DNA of 64,000 nucleotides from Chrysoporthe austroafricana (taxonomy: Eukaryota > Ascomycota > Sordariomycetes > Diaporthales > Cryphonectriaceae). The stretch covers positions 930,001 to 994,000 of the forward strand of contig JYIP02000010.1 of NCBI GenBank assembly GCA_001051155.2. The letters run 5' to 3'. The notes below the pieces were generated by a model. That model was not told the DNA's origin. It was given only the letters and a program-made list of their open reading frames with translations, and did no database searches. The stretch's first letter is position 1; each line of letters opens with the position of its first letter. Made by a program: the position numbers and the translations under genes. Below are positions 10,694 through 20,880 of the stretch, piece after piece.

Positions 10694-11830
10694 CTAGTTC
10701 ACATTAATTTTTGAAGGCAGCAGTAGTTTTCGCCTAGACGACTTGTCAAAGTAGGATCTGTACATACCGATCTTGATCAGATACCTGGGCCTTTTAGGAG
10801 GGCTCTCATTCATAAGACGTAGCGACTGCAGAATGACCCCGCGCTGCATCTGGCCTGCCATGGCGGCTTCGAACAGTGCCATAGCGATACCCTCATCCTG
10901 GCGCCCACCGCTCATATCCACCAGAGCACCACGCTGGTCCAACGCCGACCTGAAGCCGGCAGGCTTATCCCAAAAGCATTGTGTAGATCGGTAACCGAAA
11001 GTGTCCGAACTCAGGATGCCCGCGCTGATCATCTCATCGTAGTCGATTCCTGGCTCGTTCTCATCTTGCATGCCGCAGAAGATCATGAAACGTGTCTTAG
11101 GACCCTGGGTGTCTTCGCTCGACGCAAGGATACTCACCGAGTCTATACGGACACTTCTGTCCTCGGGTATATTCCAGCTCTTTACGGGTTCGTAGTCGAC
11201 TCGCGTGTCGATAGACTCGTCGGTCGGTAGTTCTGCCGCGTGTGGCGAGAAGGGCAGCGTCGACCCGATTGCCCTGCTCAGGACGTTACTGTGATCTGAA
11301 AACTCGGGTATTGATGCGGACCAAGGATACAAAAAAGATAGTCCCTAGTGTTTTAGCCACCTCGGGAATGAATTCCAGCCCGTAGACGCCCAATACGAGA
11401 CGGCCCTCCCCGGTTTCGCGACCTTCTGTGACCCTTCTTTTATAATTACTATGTTGTCACCCCTACGGTCGACATGACAGCCAGTGTGCGCGAGCTGTTG
11501 CATTCCAGGATGCTGCCAATTCTCAAAACGTCTATTGAAGATATGTCTATCAAGGATTCCATGTCCGTAGAAAACTCATGCTCGTTCAGCTTGTCACCCA
11601 TAATCGTGAGCCAGCGAAAATCCTGCAGTTCAACTCCTCTTGGTCGATCTTTTCCTGGGTGCATGCAGTCATGCATACCGTGAAGACACTGGAACGGGGC
11701 CGACATGTGGGTTGCCACACCACAACGATCCTGTAGGACGTCCCAGCGTCTGGAACAGAGCGTCATGTCGGGATGCAGTGCTGCCTCCTGGAGGGTCCAC
11801 AAAGATGTGAACTAAGATGCGGGCCCAAAT
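10694..11830 (-). pseudogene. HET-domain gene relic C
   Basis: Fragments of a third HET protein lie in broken frames on the minus strand. Just inside 11,802 the frame reads SLWTLQEAALHPDMTLCS, the HET hallmark. Its preceding codons are TAG TTC ACA, where paralogues A and B have W-F-S, so the TAG at 11812-11814 sits at the conserved Trp. Between 11,448 and 11,340 another frame carries RLVLGVYGLEFIPEV, like the DRVLGVYG element of HET proteins. From 11,332 to 10,694 a third frame gives an acidic C-terminal part ending near RPRYLIKIGMYRSYF. At least two frame changes plus the nonsense codon make an intact product unlikely. It belongs to a different HET subfamily from A and B, whose C-termini do not match. 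Confidence 0.65.
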
Positions 11831-12123
11831 GCTTCTCCCCAAACGGGATAAACTGGCCCCCTTCCCCCTCGTGGCCTGCATGGGATGGGCTGTTCTGGTG
11901 TCCTTTACAAGTGCTACTAGCTATGGCATGTAGTGCACTACCTCATCTACGGCCTTTTAGATTCAGCCCCAGCTATGCGAACTAATCTAGGAGGTCCTCG
12001 ACACTATACTAGGTGTTGATTGGCACGTAGCCAAGGCACCTGATCTTACAGGCGAACAGCGACAGGACGGCCGTCTAAGGTCCCCATGACCCAAGTATCA
12101 CTTATGCACACATAATCCGGTAG

Positions 12124-12402
12124 CTATCCCAGTTTGGACACATCCGCAGGTTGTCTCTGCTGGACGTCCCACAGGAAGTAAGGCTCAGTGATGCGAACAC
12201 GCTCGGCCTGCTGATGTGAGCCTTCCACCTTCTCGAAGACGGGTCCATCAACTTCAGATGTCCCTGAGTCTACAAGGATGCATAACGGACACGTTGAAAT
12301 AGGCCTCGACATCGACACGGGAATCTCAGCAACCCTGACGAGCAACCCTGACGCACAATCTGCACAGACACCCGCTCCAAAGTACTGAGTAGATTGGGCC
12401 AA
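12124..12402 (-). other. Possible N-terminal remnant of HET relic C
   Basis: Open stretch with CADCASGLL and, further on, STCPLCILVDS. A pair of CxxC-like elements like this occurs at the N-terminus of some fungal HET proteins. It lies upstream of relic C on the same strand and has no clear splice connection. It could equally be chance. Confidence 0.25.
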
Positions 12403-12457
12403 GCGCGTCTATCTTCGTCTCCTAGCCTTTCCGGTGCTTAAGCTGGGCTGTCCGGGC

Positions 12458-13169
12458 CTAGAGCGTCCTCGTCGCGATGGGCTTCCAGTTCGCGATGTCT
12501 CTGTCGGTGGGAACAAGCCAGACGATACCCCCGTCCCATCCATCCGGCCCCTCATGGCCATCTCCCTGACCCAGAACGATGCCTGCTTCCCGCACCGCCT
12601 GCTCAATCTCTTTCAGCTTGGCGTCGTCAATTGGCATATCACCGCTACTCATGGTCAGCCACAGAGACCCACTACAACCGACGCGGACACCCCCCCTTAA
12701 CAACCCTTGCCCACTAGATGTGGTGGAAGTAAAGTACTAACTATATCAGGCTGACGTGCGGCCCGAATGCCTGCTTCCAGTCGGCCAGCCACTTCAGAGT
12801 CTCCTCCTGCACCGTCTCTTCCCCCGTGACACCTCTCGCCCTCGCGATGGCCGCTACGTCTCTGGCGCCGTCCCACCCGCACTTGATGTAGCACCGCCGG
12901 AAGAAGACGTCCTCCGTCTTCACGCGCTCAAACGCCACACGGACGGCCGAGCCGGGCGGGAAGGGGATGCCGTCGAGCCACCCCTGCGGATCATCGCCGT
13001 ACCGGGCCGGGTCGATGTTGGAGGTGAGTGTCAGGTGCGGGCTGAAGGGCGGCGGAGGTGGGTCTGCGGAGGCGAAGTGCGAGGGCAGCGTGGATGTGAT
13101 GAGTCTGGTGAGGATGGCGTGGAGGGGGTGGGTAGGCGGGGGGACGAGCCAGAGGGAGGAGCCGGGCAT
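12458..13169 (-). CDS. cpd1: 2',3'-cyclic-nucleotide 3'-phosphodiesterase (CPDase, 2H phosphoesterase)
   Basis: Two exons, 12742-13169 and 12458-12647, joined across a 94-nt intron (GTTAGT..CATGAG with a CTGAC branch site), give 205 residues. The start at ATG 13169 (MPGSSLWLVPPP) matches the usual N-terminus. The two catalytic H-x-T/S-x motifs of the 2H superfamily are present: HLTL in exon 1 and HVSLIY formed across the splice. The C-terminus GIVWLVPTDRD..W.PIA is typical. CPDases open ADP-ribose 1'',2''-cyclic phosphate, a by-product of tRNA splicing, to the 1''-phosphate. The protein is expected to be soluble. Length is close to the fungal family norm, and nothing looks broken. Confidence 0.9.
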
Positions 13170-14050
13170 ATTGGCTGAGCGCGCTGATGGGGTGCTGAGG
13201 TCCACCGATCGATGAGGATGAGGCTCGTGGGGTGAGCCGCGTGTAGCTCGTAGCTCGGTTTATAGTGTCAAAATCTGACCAAAAATGTAAACCAAAATGG
13301 CATCAAGGGATACTTTTTCCGGGTTGCCGCATTTCGGCATTAAGCTTACTTAAGCACTCATCAGAACTTGGTATTACCGTCTCGCAAGCAATAAAAAACG
13401 GTCGCCGTTTAAGTACCGATTAGTTTACATACAGCGTACAAAGATTCCGACTTTGCAAGCATCAATTCTTACTATAATATATATATTAAGATAGTGGCCG
13501 TGGGAAGATGAACGCTGCCCTCCCTCCGCGCCCGCGGCGATAGAAGCATCACTGTCTCTCGAACTATTCTGATCTTTTCAGAGTGCTTGCCCCAGCCTGC
13601 ACGACGAGCTCGCTGCCAAGGTGCTGACCAGCTAATCGATCGGCATCCCGACTCTGGTCGCCACCAAGGCGGTGGCCGCCCTGCACTTCCTGGCTGTGGC
13701 CGACGGGTCGATGATTATCGCGGCCGTGATGCGGTGAACGGTCTTCTTGAACTTGGTCTTTAAGGGACCCGTATAGACTACCCGTTAATGGACTACGGGT
13801 GTGGGACACGGCGTAGGCTGTACCTAGGAAGGCTGTAGGGAGCCTTGGGAGGACAGCCTATGCGAAGAACTTAGCGTCTAAGAAGCTCTTGAAACCGTCG
13901 ACGCCGTCCTCGACCCCCGGACCGTCCAGGACATCGACCCAGGAACTACAATGCTGAGAATCCTGACGCTGGATTGCAACCTGTCGCCGCGCTCAACCCT
14001 GCCATCCCTGAAGCCATGGGCAAAGGCCCGAATCTTGGCTACTACAGCCA
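13170..14050. other. Gap with a weak coding relic
   Basis: From 13,240 to 13,500 the sequence is AT-rich and featureless. Between about 13,585 and 13,735 (+) a frame reads SLHDELAAKVLTS, a stop, then a 30-residue hydrophobic stretch including ALHFLAVADGSMII. At about 13,890-14,050 other frames read TVDAVLDPRTVQDIDPGT and then ENPDAGLQPVAALNPAI. These look like remains of a decayed gene. I do not recognise the family, and frames change between segments. Confidence 0.3.
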
Positions 14051-14125
14051 GCTCAACTCTAAAGGCTAGCTCAGCTCGAGCCGACTTGACTCTAAAAGCC
14101 AGCTCAACTCGAGCCGGCTTAACTC
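14051..14125. repeat. Short tandem repeat rich in CTCGAGCCG
   Basis: Two imperfect copies of a ~36-bp unit (AGCTCAACTCTAAAGGC-like, then CTCGAGCCGRCTTRACTC), followed by a partial third. Differences between copies are mostly transitions. Confidence 0.6.
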
Positions 14126-14411
14126 AAACTTTGAACTTACCTTCTCCTAGCTACTTAGTAGGAGTAATTGGTGCGATTATATAAGAATACTTAGAACCAA
14201 GAAACCAAAAGAAAAAAGGAAAAAGACAAAGAAAAAGACAATAAGAAAAAGAAAAAAACAAAACAAAAAAACCTCTCTCCTCCCTCCTCCTCCCCTCTTA
14301 CCCCCTCCTCACGTCGCCGCCGCCGCCCCCGCGGTCTCCTCCCCCGCCGCCGCACCCACCGTCTCTGCCTCCGCCTCCCCCTCCCGAGACACCACACGCC
14401 GCCGCGCCAGC

Positions 14412-14724
14412 CTATCCGCCTTCTTCAGGCCGCCGGCGGCCGCCGGCGGCCGCCGCCGCGACCGTTGGCTTCCCGGTGGCATCTGCGGCGGCGGCGTAGG
14501 CCGCCAGGGCCCTCTCCAGGTCCACGACCCGAGCCCACCTTCGGCGGCACTCCCAGACCGCGACGCCCACCCCCGCCGCCGCCAACACCACCCCCACGAT
14601 GCCAAACGAGGCACCGACCCAGGTGCCCGTGACGCCCCAAAGGGCCACAGCATCCGCCGCCACCGTCGTCGTCACCGCCGCCGCCGTCACCGTCACCGTC
14701 GTCGTCATCCTCGTCGTCGTCATC

Positions 14725-14756
<32 letters not shown>

Positions 14757-14822
14757 TGTTGTTGTTGTTGTTGTTGTTGTTGCTGTTGCTGTTGTTGTGG
14801 TGGTGGTGATGGTAGTCTGCAT
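14412..14822 (-). CDS. Doubtful small membrane protein with Thr-rich microsatellite N-terminus
   Basis: From ATG 14822 the frame encodes ~45 residues almost entirely of Thr from the GTC/GTT repeat. It is followed by a good transmembrane segment (WGVTGTWVGASFGIVGVV then LAAAGVGVAVW). A basic stop-transfer CRRRW and an alpha-helical VDLERALAAYAAA come next. The arrangement resembles a Thr/Ser-rich surface protein with one membrane span. The frame ends at 14412 after RRRPEEGG. An alternative frame entered at the GCCGGCGGC repeat (~14,440) continues as GLKKADRLARRRVVSREGE to 14,309, so repeat slippage or an intron may have moved the end. It could also be an artefact of GC-rich repeats. Confidence 0.3.
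14664..14818. repeat. Compound trinucleotide microsatellite (GTC)n/(GTT)n/(GTG)n
   Basis: About 155 bp of near-continuous GTN triplets: interrupted GTC, a long pure GTC tract, then GTT, then short GTG. The triplet phase is conserved throughout, consistent with slippage inside or beside a coding frame. Confidence 0.9.
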
Positions 14823-14862
14823 CAAGTCAGCTCAGCAGTACTCGGCCTCGTGCCTGTCCTTC

Positions 14863-14898
14863 AAAAGAAAAGAAAAGAAAAGAAAAGAAAAGAGAAGA
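14863..14898. repeat. Pentanucleotide microsatellite (AAAAG)n
   Basis: Six perfect AAAAG units followed by AGAAG variants. Confidence 0.9.
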
Positions 14899-16936
14899 GG
14901 GAGGGAACTCGGGTCCAGGTCGGAATTAAGAATAGCTTTGCTGTGTACGACCCGTTCTTTCCTTCTGAATGTTCATGTTTTGCGTCCTCGCGAGGCAGGT
15001 GCGCGTGGGCAGGCGCGGACCTAGAACTCCCCTGGCCCGATATAGTAGAAGGAAAGCACGGGGGTGCCTTCCTACGATGGGTCTATTTGTGGTGGACCAC
15101 GCAGAAGGAACAGTCCCAGTGCAGGTGCCTCTTGCGCGGCCAGGGACGCTGGGCCTAGCACTTGAGCTCGGCAGCATCTACTTGGGCCTCCAAGGTTTAT
15201 CACGGGTTCGTGTGTAGTATTGGAGACGGTGCAGAACAGCCAGCTTGGGAGCTCATCACTTGAACAGTGCTGTAGCTGAGAGTGCATCTTCCGTTTGCAC
15301 GACTCCCTAAAGAAGACCCCGAGGAGTGCCTGGAAGACGTAGAGTAGACATATTCGGCACATGTGTAGTTACAAGCCAACCGCAAGCAGGGAGTTGTTGA
15401 TGGGCTCCTCAAAGAGGTTCGGGCTTCGGGAGGTAGACCCGGGGCGCGGTGTCGGCGTCCCATTATTCACACGGACTGCACAATCACACCTGACTGATCC
15501 CGCATGTGGTGGTACTCAAGGTCCTCGCCCAAATAGATCTATCTACCTAGCTAGAGCATATCGACCTATCTAAGCAGCTGTACTGTACTACGCACGCCGG
15601 CAGTAGCAAGCAGCAGGAGTTGTCTGTTAGGCGAGCGGGGGCAGATGGTCTCGCCGATGTCGAGAGGGATGATGTCCTTGCTGGTCGATGGCTGGATTGT
15701 GCTGACCTCTTGGTTCCTTGGCTGGATGAGGAGCGGTAGTGTTGGCAAGCAGGAGGACCTCGTTTGACGTATTTGAAGTGCAAGGATGCCATGCACACGC
15801 GCTGCCGATGGCTGAACGGAGAGAGGAGACGGCCAGGCGAGAGATTGAAGGACAAGAAGAGTATCAAAAGAGGAAAGAGAAGGTATGAAGTTCAGAGTTG
15901 ACAAGGACAAGACCAGGGCACGAGTACTGCTGAACCGACTTTGCATAGATGAGGCTGAAGAGACGTACCATAGCACAACAACAATAACAACTTGACTGGC
16001 GAAGGACTGTTGTTGAGTCCGCAGGGACAACGGGACGAGACGAGTGCTGCTTCTTCTGGTAGTCGTGGTTTTGCCAGTAGTCGATTCCTCTGGGGCATTG
16101 GAGCCAAAATACAGGAATTGCCCTCCGTGAAGGCTTGGGCAAACAAGCTTTTCGTCATATCTGGGGACGTGTAGACCGGATGAAGATGAAGGAGACCGGC
16201 ACTTGGAGTTGTTGTTGCCAGGACGTGTTTTTGGTTAGGCAGTTTGGTGAACAGAGTTGGTAGACGGGGTAGCGCGGGTTGTTATCTCGGTTGCTTTCCA
16301 GTGGCATGCATGTTGTACGGCCGCATGGCATTGGCGTTGAATGTGTCAGAACTTGGGAGCATGGCTAGTCTTGATTGTGAGTGCTCAGTGTCCAGGACAG
16401 AGACTGGTCGGGTCGCTTCTGTGGTCACTCACTAGACGAAGACATTCTGCATGTTTGGTGGAGCAGCACCAGGGTAGGTCTTGGGTTTTTTTTAAGAAAG
16501 ATCGAGGATGCAATGCCAGCAGTATTGAAGTTGAAGCTGGTGTGTCTGGAGATGGATGTTTGGGTGCGGTGAAGGTCGAGCTGAGAGTGTTGTTGATGAC
16601 GGTGCATGGAAAATGTCGTTGAAGTTGACGCTCGTGTTTTCCTCGAGATAATTTCTAGCGGGAATTTTAGAAGCGTCATAGACAGTCCACGTACTATCCG
16701 TGAGCCTATTACCTAAGGTTCTTTCCCTGCTGGCTACACTCGTTCCTGACGTAAATGAGGGCAGTGACAAGCGACGGCGCAGGAGCTTTGGCATGATCTA
16801 TGATCTGCCCGCAGGGGCCGCGCGCTACGGAGGAACTTTTGATTGACTGCAAGAGTGCACCTGCACACTTGAGCTACATATAAAAAAGGCAGCGCCTGCC
16901 CTCTGCCAGCCCCCCGTCGCCCCTCCCTCTCTATCG
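14899..16936. other. Gene-poor stretch
   Basis: Roughly 2 kb in which every frame is short or of atypical composition. No splice-connected set resembles a known family. Confidence 0.4.
16879..16886 (+). promoter_or_regulatory. TATA box candidate
   Basis: CATATAAAAAAGG gives a near-consensus TATA element about 55 bp upstream of the ATG at 16,937. That spacing would suit a short 5' leader. Confidence 0.4.
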
Positions 16937-17698
16937 ATGTACCTACGTATACAGCAAGATGCGGTGGCAGTTCCGACCCTGGCTGAGGCGTACGCCGAGG
17001 CACGCCGTCGCGCAAAGGCGCGGCCCCCGCCCCGGTGCGTCGAGCTGTTGCCCCCGCCCAAGAGACCCAAGTCCCACTCGAGGCGACCTCACAAGACCCG
17101 CAAACCCCGCAAGTCCCGAAAGCCTCTACCCTTCCGCCGCCGTACGACACACCGAAAGATGCCCAAGTTGTGGCGCCAGCCCCAGAGGCCCAAGTCCCAA
17201 CTGGAAGCGACCTCACAAGACCCGAAACACGACCCCGAAGTCGTTCGCACGTTTGTTATTGATATTTGTTCCCATATCGCCGCGGGTGGTCGCATGGTCG
17301 CGCCTAGTTGTGAAATCGAGACTTGTTGCCATAGGGCCAAGATAGTTGCTGCTACCGCTCAAGGGTTCGCCACCGCGCTCAGGACTACCGTCGACTCTCT
17401 GGATGCTTCTGTCATAGCCTCCGCGGCTGTTGCCCGTGCCATCGGCAATGCCGGCTGGTTTTCTGCAAGCGATACTGCCGCCGCCGCGGCTAAAGCCATC
17501 AAAGCAATAGATGCTTGCGTTGTTACCGCCGCTCGCAACCGCGGCTACCGACTCCCGCCTTCCTGGCCTATGCTTGTCTCTGCCTCCCAGGGGGTTGTCC
17601 AAAGCCTCAACGACATGGACTACCCTGCTGCTGCTGCCTGTGGCATGGCCGCCGGTATGCAACGAGTCGGTACCGCCGCCCGCTGTCAGGGTCATTGA
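16937..17698 (+). CDS. Hypothetical Ala-rich protein, reading frame uncertain
   Basis: Open for 253 codons from ATG 16,937, with a TATA-like element upstream. The N-terminus (DAVAVPTLAEAYAEARRRAK) and the C-terminal ~150 residues look protein-like. The latter is Ala-rich and helical, including AATAQGFATALRTTVDSLDA and ASAAVARAIGNAGWFSAS. The middle is a Lys/Arg/Pro-rich stretch that appears off-frame: there the frame one base earlier reads APAQETQVPLEATSQDPQTP, and the same LEATSQDP text recurs in the main frame in the second copy of a 55-bp duplication. A one-base indel between the copies, or an unrecognised intron, may be involved. No family recognised. Confidence 0.35.
   Translation: MYLRIQQDAVAVPTLAEAYAEARRRAKARPPPRCVELLPPPKRPKSHSRRPHKTRKPRKSRKPLPFRRRTTHRKMPKLWRQPQRPKSQLEATSQDPKHDPEVVRTFVIDICSHIAAGGRMVAPSCEIETCCHRAKIVAATAQGFATALRTTVDSLDASVIASAAVARAIGNAGWFSASDTAAAAAKAIKAIDACVVTAARNRGYRLPPSWPMLVSASQGVVQSLNDMDYPAAAACGMAAGMQRVGTAARCQGH
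17047..17224. repeat. Imperfect direct duplication (~55 bp, period ~123 bp)
   Basis: The segment 17047-17100 recurs at 17170-17224, including a shared CGACCTCACAAGACCCG core. The second copy carries one extra base, which changes the reading frame between copies. Confidence 0.65.
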
Positions 17699-18155
17699 GG
17701 CACAGCGGCGCGGAGATTGGCTGGAGGCTGGTTGGAACGACGGAACTTGATCATCAGAGTCCAGATTTGCATTTAGGGTCGTCGCAGATAAGGATGGAGC
17801 TACGATGAGGCGAGAGCACGTGGAGTTCTAACATGGCGCACGCGTGCTGTTCTCCGGCATCTGATTTAGTGGAGCCTGCCTAGGTGTCTTGAATGTCATA
17901 TACACAGTGGCAGCTGCTAAATATGGTTATGGAAGACAACCTCTGACTTGAGACCTTTACCTAAGTGCTCAAGGAGTCGATGAGAGCCGGCCCACAAAAC
18001 GATAAGAGAAGGAAGATGGGTTCTGAAATCAAAGAACCTCCAAGCCGAAGACGTTATTGAGAAGCCCATAAAATAACAAGAAAAGTTCTAGGAGAGAGCA
18101 GTTAAGAGGAGCCAGGGCAAATAGTCCAGCAGTGCACTCGCCCAAGTCACAAACA
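17699..18155. other. Intergenic gap
   Basis: Includes the downstream region of the SDR gene. No gene or repeat recognised. Confidence 0.4.
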
Positions 18156-19377
18156 TTAGATATTCTCCGAAATGCCAGGCTGAACCCTCTCCAGCTCCTG
18201 CAACAACTCCTTCCACACCCGCTTCTGCGTCTCGGCGCCCTCGGCGCTCGTCACAAACGGCGTCAACCTACACACGAACAGCGTCAGCACACACAGCCCC
18301 GTCTTCTGAGTGGGGAAACGATGCCTTGGCGGGGCGAGGGTGCGACTTTACCTGCCGACCTTGCAGTCATCGAGATACTGCCCGTGCGTGTCCCGCCCGC
18401 CGGCCGCGGCATGCACCAGCGTCCTGCTGCCCTCCTCCGCGGAGCGGCCCACGGCCCTCTGGTACGCCCGAAACGCTGCGCCGTGGACGTTGTGGCCGCT
18501 CCCGTCGCGGGGATGGCCCATGGTCGTCAGGACGGTGCCCGGGTTGAGAACGGAGGCGACCACGTAGCCCGGCTTGTTGGACTTCGTGAGGGCTGCCGCG
18601 AGCTCGCACAGCGCGAGGAGCACCAGCATCTTGGAGACGTTGTACCTGCGGTGGTGTCAGGCCAGCCACCTGCGGAACGAACTCTGGCGGATTGCGGAGG
18701 AGACCTCCGTTGGGTAACGGTGTCTGTCCCGAGAGAACTCTGGAATCATACCTGTCCATCATATTCGAACTCGGGTCGCGGCATGCGTCCAATATGCACG
18801 GCGCTTTCCTCTCATCGAATTTTGCGAGCCAGACGACCAGGCTCCCCGTGAAGGTGAGCACGGTGTCCCGCTGGAAGCGCATGCTCGTCTCGCGGAGCTT
18901 CGGCAGCAGCAGCAGCCCCAGCAGGAACTGGCTGATGAAGTTGACCGTGACGATCGTCTCGTTGCCCTCTACTAGGGCGAAGTCCCGCATCAGGACCCCG
19001 GCGTTGGCCACGACCGCGTCCAGCCTGCCGAGCTCGCTGCTGGCGCGCGCCGCGAAGGTCTTGACGGAGCTGTAATCTGCGTGGTCGAGCTGCCAGACCT
19101 CGATGTGGTCCGCAGCGTCGGGCCGCTGCGCCGCGAGGGACGCGGCGATGTCTCTCTTGGCCTTCTCGCCCTTTTCCGTGCTGCGCACGGCGAGGATGAC
19201 GTTAGCCGCGTCGAGGCGGACAATGTGCCGGGCGGCCTCGAGGCCGAGCCCCACGTTGGAGCCGGTGATGATGACGGTCTGGCCGGCAAATGAGCGTGTT
19301 GGATAAGGGAGGGTGAGTAGGAGGTGAGAGCGGAAGTACGCGAGGGTTGGGCCCAGCATAGACGCCGAAGACTCCAT
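18156..19377 (-). CDS. Short-chain dehydrogenase/reductase (NAD(P)-dependent, retinol-dehydrogenase-like)
   Basis: Three exons (18752-19377, 18352-18645, 18156-18267) give 343 residues. The introns are 106 and 84 nt, both with CTGAC branch sites. The Rossmann fold shows TGSNVGLG for cofactor binding, then LDHADYSSV, VVANAGV (the NAG motif) and a Ser at LTFTGS. The catalytic YNVSK (YxxxK) is formed exactly across the first splice, which supports that junction. LNPGTVLT follows, and the C-terminal exon reads LTPFVTSAEGAETQKRVWKE. The substrate cannot be read from the sequence; lipid-like or secondary-metabolite alcohols or ketones are usual for this branch. The start is ATG 19,377; ATG 19,359 is an alternative. 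It is divergent from a bZIP-type regulator 557 bp away. Confidence 0.88.
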
Positions 19378-19934
19378 ATTGTAGATGTGGCCAGATGCCG
19401 GGACGGTCAAGACAGAAGATCCAGAAGCAGGAAAATCTTGCTACCGGCTGACGACAATTAAGCTAGATTGAAATACTCGCCGTCGAGGTGTCGGGTCTGC
19501 TGAACATGATGCATTGCGAGACATCGTTCCCGACTGTTACAGATGACATTGGTCCTTATCACAGCGCATCACTCCGTCTGGCACTTGTTCGACCGGAGTC
19601 GGGATTCGCAAAGGTCTTGAATTCGTCCCTCTGAATATCAAAATGAGACTATTTAGAGAAACAAACTCCCATCCCTAGCGTATTCCGATTCGTCTCACCC
19701 CTGCTGGCATGTAATCAACCTGCATATGCAACCCTGCGGCGTAACGCGTTCGTGGGAGAATCCTTCGGGTTGTCCGGCGAGGCGACGAGGGCCGGCACCG
19801 TCCTCTCATCAGATCAAATTGCACCTGTAATCAGTCTGCATGAAGGGTGAATTCTGATCGTCAATACCTACTTCGGCACTCCAAAAACTAGGAGCTGCAT
19901 GCTAGGGAGTCGAAATCAACACTACCGAACACAG
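19378..19934. promoter_or_regulatory. Shared divergent promoter region, SDR / bZIP
   Basis: 557 bp between two divergent starts. It should hold both promoters; I see no unambiguous binding site. Confidence 0.35.
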
Positions 19935-20880
19935 ATGCAGAACCTTGGGGAGGTGAGACGGACACTTGTCGCGGGATCTATGGATATGCAACGAGTCCAC
20001 GAGACTGACATGGCAGCTTTTCGGCGTCCGACAGGCGCTGAGCCACGACGAAGATTGGTCGGGCCTTAGTGGCAAGGAAAGAAGGAAGATACAGGTTCGC
20101 TTGAACGTTCGAGCTTACAGTGAGTTTCCTTGTGTGCTGCTCCCCCTTGTCTTGCAGTTTGGGCCACTGACCGCATGTACACCACAAGGGCGGAGAAAGG
20201 CCCTCCAGGCTCGCAAAGACAACGCGATTCCAGAAGAGTCAGCCGGTGTGGCCCCTGGTCCTTGCCGCCGCGCGAAATCGACAAGCGCCGAGCAACAGCC
20301 TCCCAACCGACTGGTACAAGACTCGGCGGCAGCGGCGGCAGCGGCGGCAGCGGCGGCAGCGGGGGCTCCCTCTGTTGGCTTTCCACTCTGCGCGGACCAC
20401 TTACTCATCTCACTCGTGCAGTACAATGTCCTGCGCGGCATTCGGACCAACATGCTGCTGATGGCGCTGGGCGACATCATGTCGGAATGCGACTGGGGCA
20501 ACGGCAGCATGCCGCTGTTCCCTGCGCCCGGCACCATTCCCGACTCCATGATACCGACGAGACTACAGCGCACGATACCGCATGCCCTGTGGATCGACAT
20601 ATTGCCCGATGGGCGGATTCGCGACAATGCCATCCTCGCAGGAGACAGAATCGACCTGGAGGAGCTGGAGAATGATGTCTCGGGCTGCCAGACCGGAACT
20701 CCGGCCGGGGAGTACGGGATTGTTGTGTGGAATGATCCATGGCGGCCGGAAGGATGGGAGCTGTCGGAGCGGTTTATTCACAAGTGGCACTTCCTGCTGA
20801 GAGGATGTCGGTCGCTGTTGGAGTCGACAAATCGGTGGCGAGCACTCAGGGGGGAGGACCCGCTCGTCGTCGAGTTGTGA
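19935..20880 (+). CDS. DUF3425-type bZIP-related transcription factor
   Basis: Proposed exons are 19935-19952 (18-nt micro-exon, MQNLGE), 20017-20119 and 20189-20880, giving 270 residues. The second intron (69 nt, GTGAGT..ACAAG, branch CTGAC) is a multiple of three with no stop. Removing it joins RLNVRAY to RRRKALQARKDN, restoring the basic region of a bZIP-like DNA-binding segment. Then come an Ala tract of 14 residues (GCG/GCA repeats) and a C-terminal DUF3425 domain (PF11905). Its landmarks are LISLVQYNVLRGIRTNM, the PTRLQRTIPHALWIDILPD element, VVWNDPWRPEGWELSE and STNRWRALRGEDPL. The domain is frequent in Pezizomycotina regulators. A nuclear role is inferred; targets are unknown, but the divergent SDR is an obvious candidate. 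The micro-exon is the least certain part, though no other in-frame ATG precedes the basic region. Confidence 0.82.

Noticed and set aside
15566..16158. Overlapping minus-strand open frames of about 90-155 codons
   Set aside because: Composition is atypical, the frames contradict one another and no motif is recognised.
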